Positions 50,601 through 64,000 of a stretch of 64,000 bases of DNA are shown piece by piece. Source of the stretch: Haematobia irritans (Eukaryota; Arthropoda; Insecta; Diptera; Muscidae); contig NC_134398.1 in NCBI RefSeq assembly GCF_050003625.1, positions 20,100,997 to 20,164,996 of the forward strand. Reading direction: 5' to 3'. The notes beneath the pieces are model-generated. The model was not told the origin of the DNA. It saw nothing but the letters and a program-made list of their open reading frames with translations, and ran no database searches. Numbering within the stretch: position 1 is the first letter of the stretch; each line of letters opens with the position of its first letter. The position numbers and the translations under genes were made by a program.

Positions 50601-53600
50601 AAAATTCTCAAAAAATTTAAATTTTCATATGAAAAACTTTTTTTGGACATATCTCCTTAAATATGCGTCCTAGAGCGAAAAGGACGATAATTCGTGACCA
50701 CCCCTCAAAAATCAAAATTTTGATGGAAATTCTCAAAAAATTGAAATTTTTATATGAAAAACTTATTTTGGCCATATCTCCTTAAATATGCGTCCTACAG
50801 CGAAAAGGACGATAATTCGTGACCACCCTTCAAAAATCAAAATTTTGATGAAAATTCTCAAAAAATTGAAATTTTCATATGAAAAACTTATTTTGGCCAT
50901 ATCTCCTTAAATATGCGTCCTAGAGCGAAAAGGACGATAATTCGTGACCACCCCTCAAAAATCAAAATTTTGATGAAAATCCTTGAAAAATTGAAATTTT
51001 TATACGAAAAACTTATTTTGGCCATATCTCCTTAAATATGCGTCCTAGAGCGAAAAGGACGATAATTCGTGACCACCCCTCAAAAATCAAAATTTTGATG
51101 AAAATCCTTGGAAAATTGAAATTTTTATACGAAAAACTTATTTTGGCCATATCTCCTTAAATATGCGTCCTAGAGCGAAAAGGACGATAATTCGTGACCA
51201 CCCCTCAAAAATCAAAATTTTGATGAAAATTCTCAAAAAATTTAAATTTTTATATGAAAAACTTATTTTGGCCATATCTCCTTAAATATGCGTCCTAGAG
51301 CGAAAAGGATGATAATTCGTGACCACCCCTCAAAAATCAAAATTTTGATGAAAATTCTCAAAAAATTGAAATTTTTATATGAAAAACTTATTTTGGCCAT
51401 ATCTCCTTAAATATGCGTCCTAGAGCGAAAAGGACGATAATTCGTGACCACCCCTCAAAAATCAAAATTTTGATGAAAATTCTCAAAAAATTTAAATTTT
51501 CATATCAAAAACTTATTTTGGACATATATCCTTAAATATGCGTCCTAGAGCGAAAAGGACGATAATTCGTGACCACCCCTCAAAAATCAAAATTTTGATG
51601 AAAATTCTCAAAAAATTGAAATTTTTATATGAAAAACTTATTTTGGCCATATCTCCTTAAATATGCGTCCTACGGCGAAAAGGACAATAATTCGTGACCA
51701 CCCCTCAAAAATCAAAATTTTGATGAAAATCCTTGAAAAATTGAAATTTGTATATGAAAAACTTATTTTGGCCATATCTCCTTAAATATGCGTCCTAGAG
51801 CGAAAAGGACGATAATCCGTGACCACCCCTCAAAAATCAAAATTTTGATGAAAATCCTCGAAAAATTGAAATTTTTATACGAAAACTTATTTTGGCCATA
51901 TCTCCTTAAATATGCGTCCTAGAGCGAAACGGACGATAATTCGTGACCACCCCTCAAAAATCAAAATTTTGATGAAAATCCTTGAAAAATTGAAATTTTT
52001 ATATGAAAAACTTATTTTGGCCATATCTCCTTAAATATGCGTCCTAGAGCGAAAAGGACGATAATTCGTGACCACCCTTCAAAGATCAAAATTTTGATGA
52101 AAATTCTCAAAAAATTGAAATCAAAAATCAAAATTTTGATGAAAATCCTTGAAAAATTGAAATTTTTATACGAAAAACTTATTTTGGCCATATCTCCTTA
52201 AATATGCGTCCTAGAGCGAAAAGGACGATAATTCGTGACCACCCCTCATAAATCAAAATTTTGATGAAAATTCTCAAAAAATTGAAATTTTCATATGAAA
52301 AACTTATTTTGGCCATATCTCCTTAAATATGCGTCCTAGAGCGAAAAGGACGATAATTCGTGACCACCCCTCATAAATCAAAATTTTGATGAAAATTCTC
52401 AAAAAATTGAAATTTTCATATGAAAAACTTATTTTGGCCATATCTCCTTAAATATGCGTCCTAGAGCGAAAAGGACGATAATTCGTGACTACCACTCAAA
52501 AATCAAAATTTTGATGAAAATCCTTGAAAAATTGAAATTTTTATACGAAAAACTTATTTTGGCCATATCTCCTTAAATATGCGTCCTAGAGCGAAACGGA
52601 CGATAATTCGTGACCACCCTTCAAAAATCAAAATTTTGATGAAAATCCTTGAAAAATTGAAATTTTTATACGAAAAACTTATTTTGGCCATATCTCCTTA
52701 AATATGCGTCCTAGAGCGAAACGGACGATAATTCGTGACCACCCTTCAAAGATCAAAATTTTGATGAAAATTCTCAAAAAATTGAAATCAAAAATCAAAA
52801 TTTTGATGAAAATCCTTGAAAAATTGAAATTTTTATACGAAAAACTTATTTTGGCCATATCTCCTTAAATATGCGTCCTAGAGCGAAAAGGACGATAATT
52901 CGTGACCACCCCTCAAAAATTAAAATTTTGATGAAAATCCTTGAAAAATTGAAATTTTCATATGAAAAACTTATTTTGGACATATCTCCTTAAATATGCG
53001 TCCTAGAGCGAAAAGGACGATAATTCGTGACCACCCCTCAAAAATCAAAATTTTGATGAAAATTCTCAAAAAAATGAAATTTTTATATGAAAAACTTATT
53101 TTGGCCATATCTCCTTAAATATGCGTCCTAGAGCGAAAAGGACGATAATTCGTGACCACCCCTCATAAATCAAAATGTTGATGAAAATTCTCAAAAAATT
53201 GAAATTTTCATATGAAAAACTTATTTTGGCCATATCTCCTTAAATATGCGTCCTAGAGCGAAAAGGACGATAATTCGTGACTACCACTCAAAAATCAAAA
53301 TTTTGATGAAAATCCTTGAAAAATTGAAATTTTTATACGAAAAACTTATTTTGGCCATATCTCCTTAAATATGCGTCCTAGAGCGAAAAGGACGATAATT
53401 CGTGACCACCCCTCAAAAATCAAAATTTTGATGAAAATTCTCAAAAAATTTAAATTTTCATATGAAAAACTTATTTTGGACATATCTCCTTAAATATGCG
53501 TCCTACAGCGAAAAGGACGATAATTCGTGACCACCCCTCAAAAATCAAAATTTTGATGGAAATTCTCAAAAAATTGAAATTTTTATATGAAAAACTTATT

Positions 53601-53751
53601 TTGGCCATATCTCCTTAAATATGCGTCCTACAGCGAAAAGGACGATAATTCGTGACCACCCTTCAAAAATCAAAATTTTGATGAAAATTCTCAAAAAATT
53701 GAAATTTTCATATGAAAAACTTATTTTGGCCATATCTCCTTAAATATGCGT

Positions 53752-53763
53752 CCTAGAGGACGA
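53752..53763 (+). repeat. Short junction deletion in a satellite unit
   Basis: cctagaggacgataa replaces cctagagcgaaaaggacgataa, removing most of the hairpin loop and one arm. Seen once. Confidence 0.7.
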
Positions 53764-54379
53764 TAATTCGTGACCACCCCTCAAAAATCAAAATTTTGAT
53801 GAAAATCCTTGAAAAATTGAAATTTTTATACGAAAAACTTATTTTGGCCATATCTCCTTAAATATGCGTCCTAGAGCGAAAAGGACGATAATTCGTGACC
53901 ACCCCTCAAAAATCAAAATTTTGATGAAAATTCTCAAAAAATTGAAATTTTCATATGAAAAACTTATTTTGGCCATATCTCCTTAAATATGCGTCCTAGA
54001 GCGAAAAGGACGATAATTCGTGACCACCCCTCAAAAATCAAAATTTTGATGAAAATCCTTGAAAAATTTAAATTTTTATACGAAAAACTTATTTTGGCCA
54101 TATCTCCTTAAATATGCGTCCTAGAGCGAAAAGGACGATAATTCGTGACCACCCCTCAAAAATCAAAATTTTGATGAAAATTCTCAAAAAATTGAAATTT
54201 TCATATGAAAAACTTATTTTGGCCATATCTCCTTAAATATGCGTCCTAGAGCGAAACGGACGATAATTCGTGACCACCCCTCAAAAATCAAAATTTTGAT
54301 GAAAATCCTTGAAAAATTGAAATTTGTATACGAAAAACTTATTTTGGCCATATCTCCTTAAATATGCGTCCTAGAGCGA

Positions 54380-54425
54380 AAAGGACGATAATTCGTGACC
54401 ACCCCTCAAACGGACGATAATTCGT
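54380..54425 (+). repeat. Satellite breakpoint: cccctcaaacggacgataattcg fusion
   Basis: A unit stops after ccacccctcaaa and continues at the aaacggacgataatt start of another unit, leaving a remnant of about 45 bp. It lies just left of a block that is repeated at +3209. Confidence 0.75.
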
Positions 54426-54599
54426 GACCACCCTTCAAAAATCAAAATTTTGATGAAAATCCTTGAAAAATTGAAATTTTTATACGAAAAACTTATTTTG
54501 GCCATATCTCCTTAAATATGCGTCCTAGTGCGAAACGGACGATAATTCGTGACCACCCTTCAAAGATCAAAATTTTGATGAAAATTCTCAAAAAAATGA

Positions 54600-57500
54600 A
54601 ATTTTTATATGAAAAACTTATTTTGGCCATATCTCCTTAAATTTGCGTCCTAGAGCGAAAAGGACGATAATTCGTGACCACCCCTCATAAATCAAAATGT
54701 TGATGAAAATTCTCAAAAAATTGAAATTTTCATATGAAAAACTTATTTTGGCCATATCTCCTTAAATATGCGTCCTAGAGCGAAAAGGACGATAATTCGT
54801 GACTACCACTCAAAAATCAAAATTTTGATGAAAATCCTTGAAAAATTGAAATTTTTATACGAAAAACTTATTTTGGCCATATCTCCTTAAATATGCGTCC
54901 TAGAGCGAAAAGGACGATAATTCGTGACCACCCCTCAAAAATCAAAATTTTGATGAAAATTCTCAAAAAATTTAAATTTTCATATGAAAAACTTATTTTG
55001 GACATATCTCCTTAAATATGCGTCCTACAGCGAAAAGGACGATAATTCGTGACCACCCCTCAAAAATCAAAATTTTGATGGAAATTCTCAAAAAATTGAA
55101 ATTTTTATATGAAAAACTTATTTTGGCCATATCTCCTTAAATATGCGTCCTACAGCGAAAAGGACGATAATTCGTGACCACCCTTCAAAAATCAAAATTT
55201 TGATGAAAATTCTCAAAAAATTGAAATTTTCATATGAAAAACTTATTTTGGCCATATCTCCTTAAATATGCGTCCTAGAGCGAAAAGGACGATAATTCGT
55301 GACCACCCCTCAAAAATCAAAATTTTGATGAAAATTCTCAAAAAATTGAAATTTTCATATGAAAAACTTATTTTGGCCATATCTCCTTAAATATGCGTCC
55401 TAGAGCGAAAAGGACGATAATTCGTGACCACCCCTCAAAAATCAAAATTTTGATGAAAATTCTCAAAAAATTGAAATTTTCATATGAAAAACTTATTTTG
55501 GCCATATCTCCTTAAATATGCGTCCTAGAGCGAAAAGGACGATAATTCGTGACCACCCCTCAAAAATCAAAATTTTGATGAAAATCCTTGAAAAATTGAA
55601 ATTTTTATACGAAAAACTTATTTTGGCCATATCTCCTTAAATATGCGTCCTAGAGCGAAAAGGACGATAATTCGTGACCACCCCTCAAAAATCAAAATTT
55701 TGATGAAAATTCTCAAAAAATTGAAATTTTCATATGAAAAACTTATTTTGGCCATATCTCCTTAAATATGCGTCCTAGAGCGAAAAGGACGATAATTCGT
55801 GACCACCCCTCAAAAATCAAAATTTTGATGAAAATCCTTGAAAAATTTAAATTTTTATACGAAAAACTTATTTTGGCCATATCTCCTTAAATATGCGTCC
55901 TAGAGCGAAAAGGACGATAATTCGTGACCACCCCTCAAAAATCAAAATTTTGATGAAAATTCTCAAAAAATTGAAATTTTTATATGAAAAACTTATTTTG
56001 GCCATATCTCCTTAAATATGCGTCCTAGAGCGAAAAGGACGATAATTCGTGACCACCCCTCATAAATCAAAATTTTGATGAAAATTCTCAAAAAATTGAA
56101 ATTTTCATATGAAAAACTTATTTTGGCCATATCTCCTTAAATATGCGTCCTAGAGCGAAAAGGACGATAATTCGTGACTACCACTCAAAAATCAAAATTT
56201 TGATGAAAATCCTTGAAAAATTGAAATTTTTATACGAAAAACTTATTTTGGCCATATCTCCTTAAATATGCGTCCTAGAGCGAAACGGACGATAATTCGT
56301 GACCACCCTTCAAAAATCAAAATTTTGATGAAAATCCTTGAAAAATTGAAATTTTTATACGAAAAACTTATTTTGGCCATATCTCCTTAAATATGCGTCC
56401 TAGAGCGAAACGGACGATAATTCGTGACCACCCTTCAAAGATCAAAATTTTGATGAAAATTCTCAAAAAATTGAAATCAAAAATCAAAATTTTGATGAAA
56501 ATCCTTGAAAAATTGAAATTTTTATACGAAAAACTTATTTTGGCCATATCTCCTTAAATATGCGTCCTAGAGCGAAAAGGACGATAATTCGTGACCACCC
56601 CTCAAAAATTAAAATTTTGATGAAAATCCTTGAAAAATTGAAATTTTCATATGAAAAACTTATTTTGGACATATCTCCTTAAATATGCGTCCTAGAGCGA
56701 AAAGGACGATAATTCGTGACCACCCCTCCAAAATCAAAATTTTGATGAAAATTCTCAAAAAAATGAAATTTTTATATGAAAAACTTATTTTGGCCATATC
56801 TCCTTAAATATGCGTCCTAGAGCGAAAAGGACGATAATTCGTGACCACCCTTCAAAAATCAAAATTTTGATGAAAAATCTCAAAAAATTGAAATTTTCAT
56901 ATGAAAAACTTATTTTGGCCATATCTCCTTAAATATGCGTCCTAGAGCGAAAAGGACGATAATTCGTGACCACCCCTCAAAAATCAAAATTTTGATGAAA
57001 ATCCTTGAAAAATTTAAATTTTTATACGAAAAACTTATTTTGGCCATATCTCCTTAAATATGCGTCCTAGAGCGAAAAGGACGATAATTCGTGACCACCC
57101 CTCAAAAATCAAAATTTTGATGAAAATTCTCAAAAAATTGAAATTTTCATATGAAAAACTTATTTTGGCCATATCTCCTTAAATATGCGTCCTAGAGCGA
57201 AACGGACGATAATTCGTGACCACCCCTCAAAAATCAAAATTTTGATGAAAATCCTTGAAAAATTGAAATTTGTATACGAAAAACTTATTTTGGCCATATC
57301 TCCTTAAATATGCGTCCTAGAGCGAAAAGGACGATAATTCGTGACCACCCCTCAAAAATCAAAATTTTGATGAAAATTCTCAAAAAATTGAAATTTTCAT
57401 ATGAAAAACTTATTTTGGCCATATCTCCTTAAATATGCGTCCTAGAGCGAAAAGGACGATAATTCGTGACCACCCTTCAAAGATCAAAATTTTGATGAAA

Positions 57501-58500
57501 ATTCTCAAAAAATTGAAATCAAAAATCAAAATTTTGATGAAAATCCTTGAAAAATTGAAATTTTTATACGAAAAACTTATTTTGGCCATATCTCCTTAAA
57601 TATGCGTCCTAGAGCGAAAAGGACGATAATTCGTGACCACCCCTCAAAAATTAAAATTTTGATGAAAATCCTTGAAAAATTGAAATTTTCATATGAAAAA
57701 CTTATTTTGGACATATCTCCTTAAATATGCGTCCTAGAGCGAAAAGGACGATAATTCGTGACCACCCCTCAAAAATCAAAATTTTGATGAAAATTCTCAA
57801 AAAAATGAAATTTTTATATGAAAAACTTATTTTGGCCATATCTCCTTAAATTTGCGTCCTAGAGCGAAAAGGACGATAATTCGTGACCACCCCTCATAAA
57901 TCAAAATGTTGATGAAAATTCTCAAAAAATTGAAATTTTCATATGAAAAACTTATTTTGGCCATATCTCCTTAAATATGCGTCCTAGAGCGAAAAGGACG
58001 ATAATTCGTGACTACCACTCAAAAATCAAAATTTTGATGAAAATCCTTGAAAAATTGAAATTTTTATACGAAAAACTTATTTTGGCCATATCTCCTTAAA
58101 TATGCGTCCTAGAGCGAAAAGGACGATAATTCGTGACCACCCCTCAAAAATCAAAATTTTGATGAAAATTCTCAAAAAATTTAAATTTTCATATGAAAAA
58201 CTTATTTTGGACATATCTCCTTAAATATGCGTCCTACAGCGAAAAGGACGATAATTCGTGACCACCCCTCAAAAATCAAAATTTTGATGGAAATTCTCAA
58301 AAAATTGAAATTTTTATATGAAAAACTTATTTTGGCCATATCTCCTTAAATATGCGTCCTACAGCGAAAAGGACGATAATTCGTGACCACCCTTCAAAAA
58401 TCAAAATTTTGATGAAAATTCTCAAAAAATTGAAATTTTCATATGAAAAACTTATTTTGGCCATATCTCCTTAAATATGCGTCCTAGAGCGAAAAGGACG
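54600..58500 (+). repeat. 3209-bp duplication within the satellite
   Basis: The rare aaatttgcgtcc junction at 54642 recurs at 57851 and caaaatgttgatg at 54698 recurs at 57907, both +3209. The following units (actaccactc, ggacatat, tacagcg with gatggaaattc) repeat in the same order. An older copy of part of this series begins near 53176 (1522 bp earlier). Confidence 0.82.
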
Positions 58501-59104
58501 ATAATTCGTGACCACCCCTCAAAAATCAAAATTTTGATGAAAATCCTTGAAAAATTGAAATTTTTATACGAAAAACTTATTTTGGCCATATCTCCTTAAA
58601 TATGCGTCCTAGAGCGAAAAGGACGATAATTCGTGACCACCCCTCAAAAATCAAAATTTTGATGAAAATTCTCAAAAAATTGAAATTTTCATATGAAAAA
58701 CTTATTTTGGCCATATCTCCTTAAATATGCGTCCTAGAGCGAAAAGGACGATAATTCGTGACCACCCCTCAAAAATCAAAATTTTGATGAAAATCCTTGA
58801 AAAATTTAAATTTTTATACGAAAAACTTATTTTGGCCATATCTCCTTAAATATGCGTCCTAGAGCGAAAAGGACGATAATTCGTGACCACCCCTCAAAAA
58901 TCAAAATTTTGATGAAAATTCTCAAAAAATTGAAATTTTCATATGAAAAACTTATTTTGGCCATATCTCCTTAAATATGCGTCCTAGAGCGAAACGGACG
59001 ATAATTCGTGACCACCCCTCAAAAATCAAAATTTTGATGAAAATCATTGAAAAATTTAAATTTTTATACGAAAAACTTATTTTGGCCATATCTCCTTAAA
59101 TATG

Positions 59105-62100
59105 CGTCCTAGAGCGAAAAGGACGATAATTCGTGACCACCCCTCAAAAATCAAAATTTTGATGAAAATTCTCAAAAAATTTAAATTTTTATATGAAAAA
59201 CTTATTTTGGCCATAGCTCCTTAAATATGCGTCCTACAGCGAAAAGGACGATAATTCGTGACCACCCCTCAAAAATCAAAATTTTGATGAAAATTCTCAA
59301 AAAATTGAAATTTTTATATGAAAAACTTATTTTGGCCATATCTCCTTAAATATGCGTCCTAGAGCGAAAAGGACGATAATTCGTGACCACCCCTCAAAAA
59401 TCAAAATTTTGATGAAAATTCTCAAAAAATTTAAATTTTTATATGAAAAACTTATTTTGGCCATAGCTCCTTAAATATGCGTCCTAGAGCGAAAAGGACG
59501 ATAATTCGTGACCACCCCTCATAAATCAAAATTTTGATGAAAATTCTCAAAAAATTTAAATTTTCATATGAAAAACTTATTTTGGACATATCTCCTTAAA
59601 TATGCGTCCTTGAGCGAAAAGGACGATAATTCGTGACCACCCCTCAAAAATCAAAATTTTGATGAAAATCCTTGAAAAATTTAAATTTTTATACGAAAAA
59701 CTTATTTTGGCCATATCTCCTTAAATATGCGTCCTAGAGCGAAAAGGACGATAATTCGTGACCACCCCTCAAAAATCAAAATTTTGATGAAAATTCTCAA
59801 AAAATTGAAATTTTCATATGAAAAACTTATTTTGGCCATATCTCCTTAAATATGCGTCCTAGAGCGAAACGGACGATAATTCGTGACCACCCCTCAAAAA
59901 TCAAAATTTTGATGAAAATCCTTGAAAAATTTAAATTTTTATACGAAAAACTTATTTTGGCCATATCTCCTTAAATATGCGTCCTAGAGCGAAAAGGACG
60001 ATAATTCGTGACCACCCCTCAAAAATCAAAATTTTGATGAAAATTCTCAAAAAATTGAAATTTTTATATGAAAAACTTATTTTGGCCATATCTCCTTAAA
60101 TATGCGTCCTACGGCGAAAAGGACGATAACTCGTGACCACCCCTCAAAAATCAAAATTTTGATGAAAATTCTCAAAAAATTGAAATTTTTATATGAAAAA
60201 CTTATTTTGGCCATATCTCCTTAAATATGCGTCCTAGAGCGAAAAGGACGATAATTCGTGACCACCCCTCAAAAATCAAAATTTTGATGAAAATCCTTGA
60301 AAAATTGAAATTTTTATACGAAAAACTTATTTTGGCCATATCTCCTTAAATATGCGTCCTAGAGCGAAAAGGACGATAATTCGTGACCACCCCTCAAAAA
60401 TCAAAATTTTGATGAAAATTCTCAAAAAATTTAAATTTTTATATGAAAAACTTATTTTGGCCATAGCTCCTTAAATATGCGTCCTACAGCGAAAAGGACG
60501 ATAATTCGTGACCACCCCTCAAAAATCAAAATTTTGATGAAAATTCTCAAAAAATTGAAATTTTTATATGAAAAACTTATTTTGGCCATATCTCCTTAAA
60601 TATGCGTCCTAGAGCGAAAAGGACGATAATTCGTGACCACCCCTCAAAAATCAAAATTTTGATGAAAATTCTCAAAAAATTTAAATTTTTATATGAAAAA
60701 CTTATTTTGGCCATAGCTCCTTAAATATGCGTCCTAGAGCGAAAAGGACGATAATTCGTGACCACCCCTCATAAATCAAAATTTTGATGAAAATTCTCAA
60801 AAAATTTAAATTTTCATATGAAAAACTTATTTTGGACATATCTCCTTAAATATGCGTCCTTGAGCGAAAAGGACGATAATTCGTGACCACCCCTCAAAAA
60901 TCAAAATTTTGATGAAAATTCTCAAAAAATTGAAATTTTTATATGAAAAACTTATTTTGGCCATATCTCCTTAAATATGCGTCCTAGAGCGAAAAGGACG
61001 ATAATTCGTGACCACCCCTCATAAATCAAAATTTTGATGAAAATCCTTGAAAAATTGAAATTTTTATACGAAAAACTTATTTTGGCCATATCTCCTTAAA
61101 TATGCGTCCTAGAGCGAAAAGGACGATAATTCGTGACCACCCCTCAAAAATCAAAATTTTGATGAAAATCCTTGAAAACTTGAAATTTTTATATGAAAAA
61201 CTTATTTTGGCCATATCTCCTTAAATATGCGTCCTAGAGCGAAAAGGACGATAATTCGTGACCACCCCTCAAAAATCAAAATTTTGATGAAAATTCTCAA
61301 AAAATTTAAATTTTTATATGAAAAACTTATTTTGGCCATAGCTCCTTAAATATGCGTCCTACAGCGAAAAGGACGATAATTCGTGACCACCCCTCAAAAA
61401 TCAAAATTTTGATGAAAATCCTTGAAAAATTGAAATTTTTATATGAAAATCTTATTTTGGCCATATCTCCTTAAATATGCGTCCTACAGCGAAAAGGATG
61501 ATAATTCGTGACCACCCTTCAAAAATCAAAATTTTGATGAAAATTCTCAAAAAATTTAAATTTTTATATGAAAAACTTATTTTGGCCATATCTCCTTAAA
61601 TATGCGTCCTAGAGCGAAAAGGACGATAATTCGTGACCACCCCTCAAAAATCAAAATTTTGATGAAAATTCTCAAAAAATTTAAATTTTTATATGAAAAA
61701 CTTATTTTGGCCATAGCTCCTTAAATATGCGTCCTAGAGCGAAAAGGACGATAATTCGTGACCACCCCTCAAAAATCAAAATTTTGATGAAAATTCTCAA
61801 AAAATTGAAATTTTTATATGAAAAACTTATTTTGGCCATATCTCCTTAAATATGCGTCCTAGAGCGAAAAGGACGATAATTCGTGACCACCCCTCAAAAA
61901 TCAAAATTTTGATGAAAATTCTCAAAAAATTTAAATTTTCATATGAAAAACTTATTTTGGACATATCTCCTTAAATATGCGTCCTTGAGCGAAAAGGACG
62001 ATAATTCGTGACCACCCCTCAAAAATCAAAATTTTGATGAAAATTCTCAAAAAATTGAAATTTTTATATGAAAAACTTATTTTGGCCATATCTCCTTAAA

Positions 62101-62857
62101 TATGCGTCCTAGAGCGAAAAGGACGATAATTCGTGACCACCCCTCATAAATCAAAATTTTGATGAAAATCCTTGAAAAATTGAAATTTTTATACGAAAAA
62201 CTTATTTTGGCCATATCTCCTTAAATATGCGTCCTAGAGCGAAAAGGACGATAATTCGTGACCACCCCTCAAAAATCAAAATTTTGATGAAAATTCTCAA
62301 AAAATTTAAATTTTTATATGAAAAACTTATTTTGGCCATAGCTCCTTAAATATGCGTCCTAGAGCGAAAAGGACGATAATTCGTGACCACCCCTCAAAAA
62401 TCAAAACTTTGATGAAAATTCTCAAAAAATTGAAATTTTTATATGAAAAACTTATTTTGGCCATATCTCCTTAAATATGCGTCCTAGAGCGAAAAGGACG
62501 ATAATTCGTGACCACCCCTCAAAAATCAAAATTTTGATGAAAATTCTCAAAAAATTTAAATTTTCATATGAAAAACTTATTTTGGACATATCTCCTTAAA
62601 TATGCGTCCTTGAGCGAAAAGGACGATAATTCGTGACCACCCCTCAAAAATCAAAATTTTGATGAAAATTCTCAAAAAATTGAAATTTTTATATGAAAAA
62701 CTTATTTTGGCCATATCTCCTTAAATATGCGTCCTAGAGCGAAAAGGACGATAATTCGTGACCACCCCTCATAAATCAAAATTTTGATGAAAATCCTTGA
62801 AAAATTGAAATTTTTATACGAAAAACTTATTTTGGCCATATCTCCTTAAATATGCGT
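59105..62857 (+). repeat. 1250-bp and 625-bp satellite duplications with the ccatagctcc marker
   Basis: ccatagctcc occurs at 59211, 59461, 60461, 60711, 61336, 61711 and 62336, always whole multiples of 125 bp apart. About 59105-59640 is copied at 60355-60890 (+1250), and 61607-62231 is copied in tandem at 62232-62856 (+625), with the ccttgagcg marker at 61986/62611 and cataaatc at 62146/62771 confirming it. One base differs (tcaaaacttt near 62402). Confidence 0.85.
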
Positions 62858-64000
62858 CCTAGAGCGAAAAGGACGATAATTCGTGACCACCCCTCAAAAA
62901 TCAAAATTTTGATGAAAATCCTTGAAAACTTGAAATTTTTATATGAAAAACTTATTTTGGCCATATCTCCTTAAATATGCGTCCTAGAGCGAAAAGGACG
63001 ATAATTCGTGACCACCCCTCAAAAATCAAAATTTTGATGAAAATTCTCAAAAAATTTAAATTTTTATATGAAAAATTTATTTTGGCCATATCTCCTTAAA
63101 TATGCGTCCTAGAGCGAAAAGGACGATAATTCGTGACCACCCCTCAAAAATCAAAATTTTGATGAAAATTCTCAAAAAATTGAAATTTTTATATGAAAAA
63201 CTTATTTTGGCCATATCTCCTTAAATATGCGTCCTAGAGCGAAAAGGACGATAATTCGTGACCACCCCTCAAAAATCAAAATTTTGATGAAAATCCTTGA
63301 AAAATTGAAATTTTTATACGAAAAACTTATTTTGGCCATATCTCCTTAAATATGCGTCCTAGAGCGAAAAGGACGATAATTCGTGACCACCCCTCAAAAA
63401 TCAAAATTTTGATGAAAATTCTCAAAAAATTGAAATTTTTATATGAAAAACTTATTTTGGCCATATCTCCTTAAATATGCGTTCTAGAGCGAAAAGGACG
63501 ATAATTCGTGACCACCCCTCAAAAATCAAAATTTTGATGAAAATTCTCAAAAAATTGAAATTTTCATATGAAAAACTTATTTTGGCCATATCTCCTTAAA
63601 TATGCGTCCTAGAGCGAAAAGGACGATAATTCGTGACCACCCCTCAAAAATCAAAATTTTGATGAAAATTCTCAAAAAATTGAAATTTTTATATGAAAAA
63701 CTTATTTTGGCCATATCTCCTTAAATATGCGTCCTAGAGCGAAAAGGACGATAATTCGTGACCACCCCTCAAAAATCAAAATTTTTATGAAAATCCTTGA
63801 AAAATTGAAATTTTTATATGAAAAACTTATTTTGGCCATATCTCCTTAAATATGCGTCCTAGAGCGAAAAGGACGATAATCCGTGACCACCCCTCAAAAA
63901 TCAAAATTTTGATGAAAATCCTCGAAAAATTGAAATTTTTATACGAAAAACTTATTTTGGCCATATCTCCTTAAATATGCGTCCTAGAGCGAAACGGACG

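Larger units (their letters stand above)
42541..57560 (+). repeat. Dispersed 167-bp long-monomer variant (11 copies)
   Basis: In these units the sequence runs to monomer position 80 (attgaaat) and then steps back to position 39 (caaaaatcaaaattttgatg), adding 42 bp and a second 14-bp palindrome. Junctions lie near 42575, 43241, 43907, 44575, 45743, 49035, 49952, 52120, 52787, 56473 and 57515. The extra part is usually of the tccttgaaaaatt subfamily while the first part is ttctcaaaaaatt. None was seen left of 42.5 kb. Confidence 0.85.
37350..64000 (+). repeat. 125-bp satellite array, right part (about 213 monomers, continues beyond window)
   Basis: Same monomer, orientation and variant set as the left part, resuming directly after the MITE in the middle of the interrupted unit. 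Distinctive here are 167-bp long monomers (from 42.5 kb on), a ccatagctcc variant (59.2-62.3 kb) and a ccttgagcg junction variant (59.6-62.6 kb). The array runs off the right edge without decay, so the true array end is not seen. Confidence 0.98.

Noticed and set aside
5162..64000. CRISPR-like array
   Set aside because: The repeats are contiguous 125-bp monomers without unique spacers, in eukaryotic context.
5162..64000. Inverted blocks or orientation switches within the satellite
   Set aside because: Every unit read had the same orientation; none was found reversed.

Overview
The window is eukaryotic repeat DNA, almost certainly from an arthropod and most likely an insect. The evidence is a Ty3/gypsy-type LTR retrotransposon with a tRNA-Lys-type primer site, a Tc1/mariner-type TA-flanked MITE, and a very long AT-rich satellite array. 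No host protein-coding gene, tRNA or rRNA was found. The species cannot be named from the sequence alone.

Region 1 (1-5161) is an LTR retrotransposon on the minus strand. Its 3' LTR (1-329) is cut by the window edge. Next, in plus-strand order, come the polypurine tract (330-341), a protease ORF (325-1524), gag (1449-2558), the primer binding site (2609-2626) and a complete 5' LTR (2628-5161, 2534 bp). The internal domain is only about 2.3 kb, shorter than one LTR, and encodes Gag and an aspartic protease but no reverse transcriptase, RNase H or integrase. It would therefore need enzymes in trans. Gag and protease are joined by what reads as a complete -1 frameshift signal: a GGGAAAC slippery heptamer in the correct frame, a 7-nt spacer and a predicted H-type pseudoknot. 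The part of the two LTRs that can be compared differs by one indel in 330 bp, so the insertion is young. The LTR carries a compound tandem repeat of 215 bp, built from a shared core spaced alternately about 69 and 146 bp apart.

Region 2 (5162-64000) is one head-to-tail satellite array of a 125-bp monomer, about 470 copies and about 30% GC, all in one orientation. Each monomer has a GC-richer part with a 6-bp-arm inverted repeat and an AT-rich part with a perfect 14-bp palindrome and A/T tracts phased about every 10 bp. Two main subfamilies and many linked diagnostic variants reveal higher-order and segmental duplications: 16/17-mer units of 1981/2106 bp at about 20-28 kb, 3296/3170/3168-bp and 1334-bp duplications at 35-46 kb, a 3209-bp repeat at 54-58 kb, and 1250/625-bp duplications at 59-63 kb. 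Length variants of 60, 72, 99, 107, 116, 148 and 167 bp record unequal exchange or slippage.

Region 3 is a 231-bp MITE (37117-37347) with 25-bp perfect terminal inverted repeats and a TA duplication, the only foreign insertion seen inside the array. The setting is consistent with pericentromeric or centromeric heterochromatin, but location is inference.
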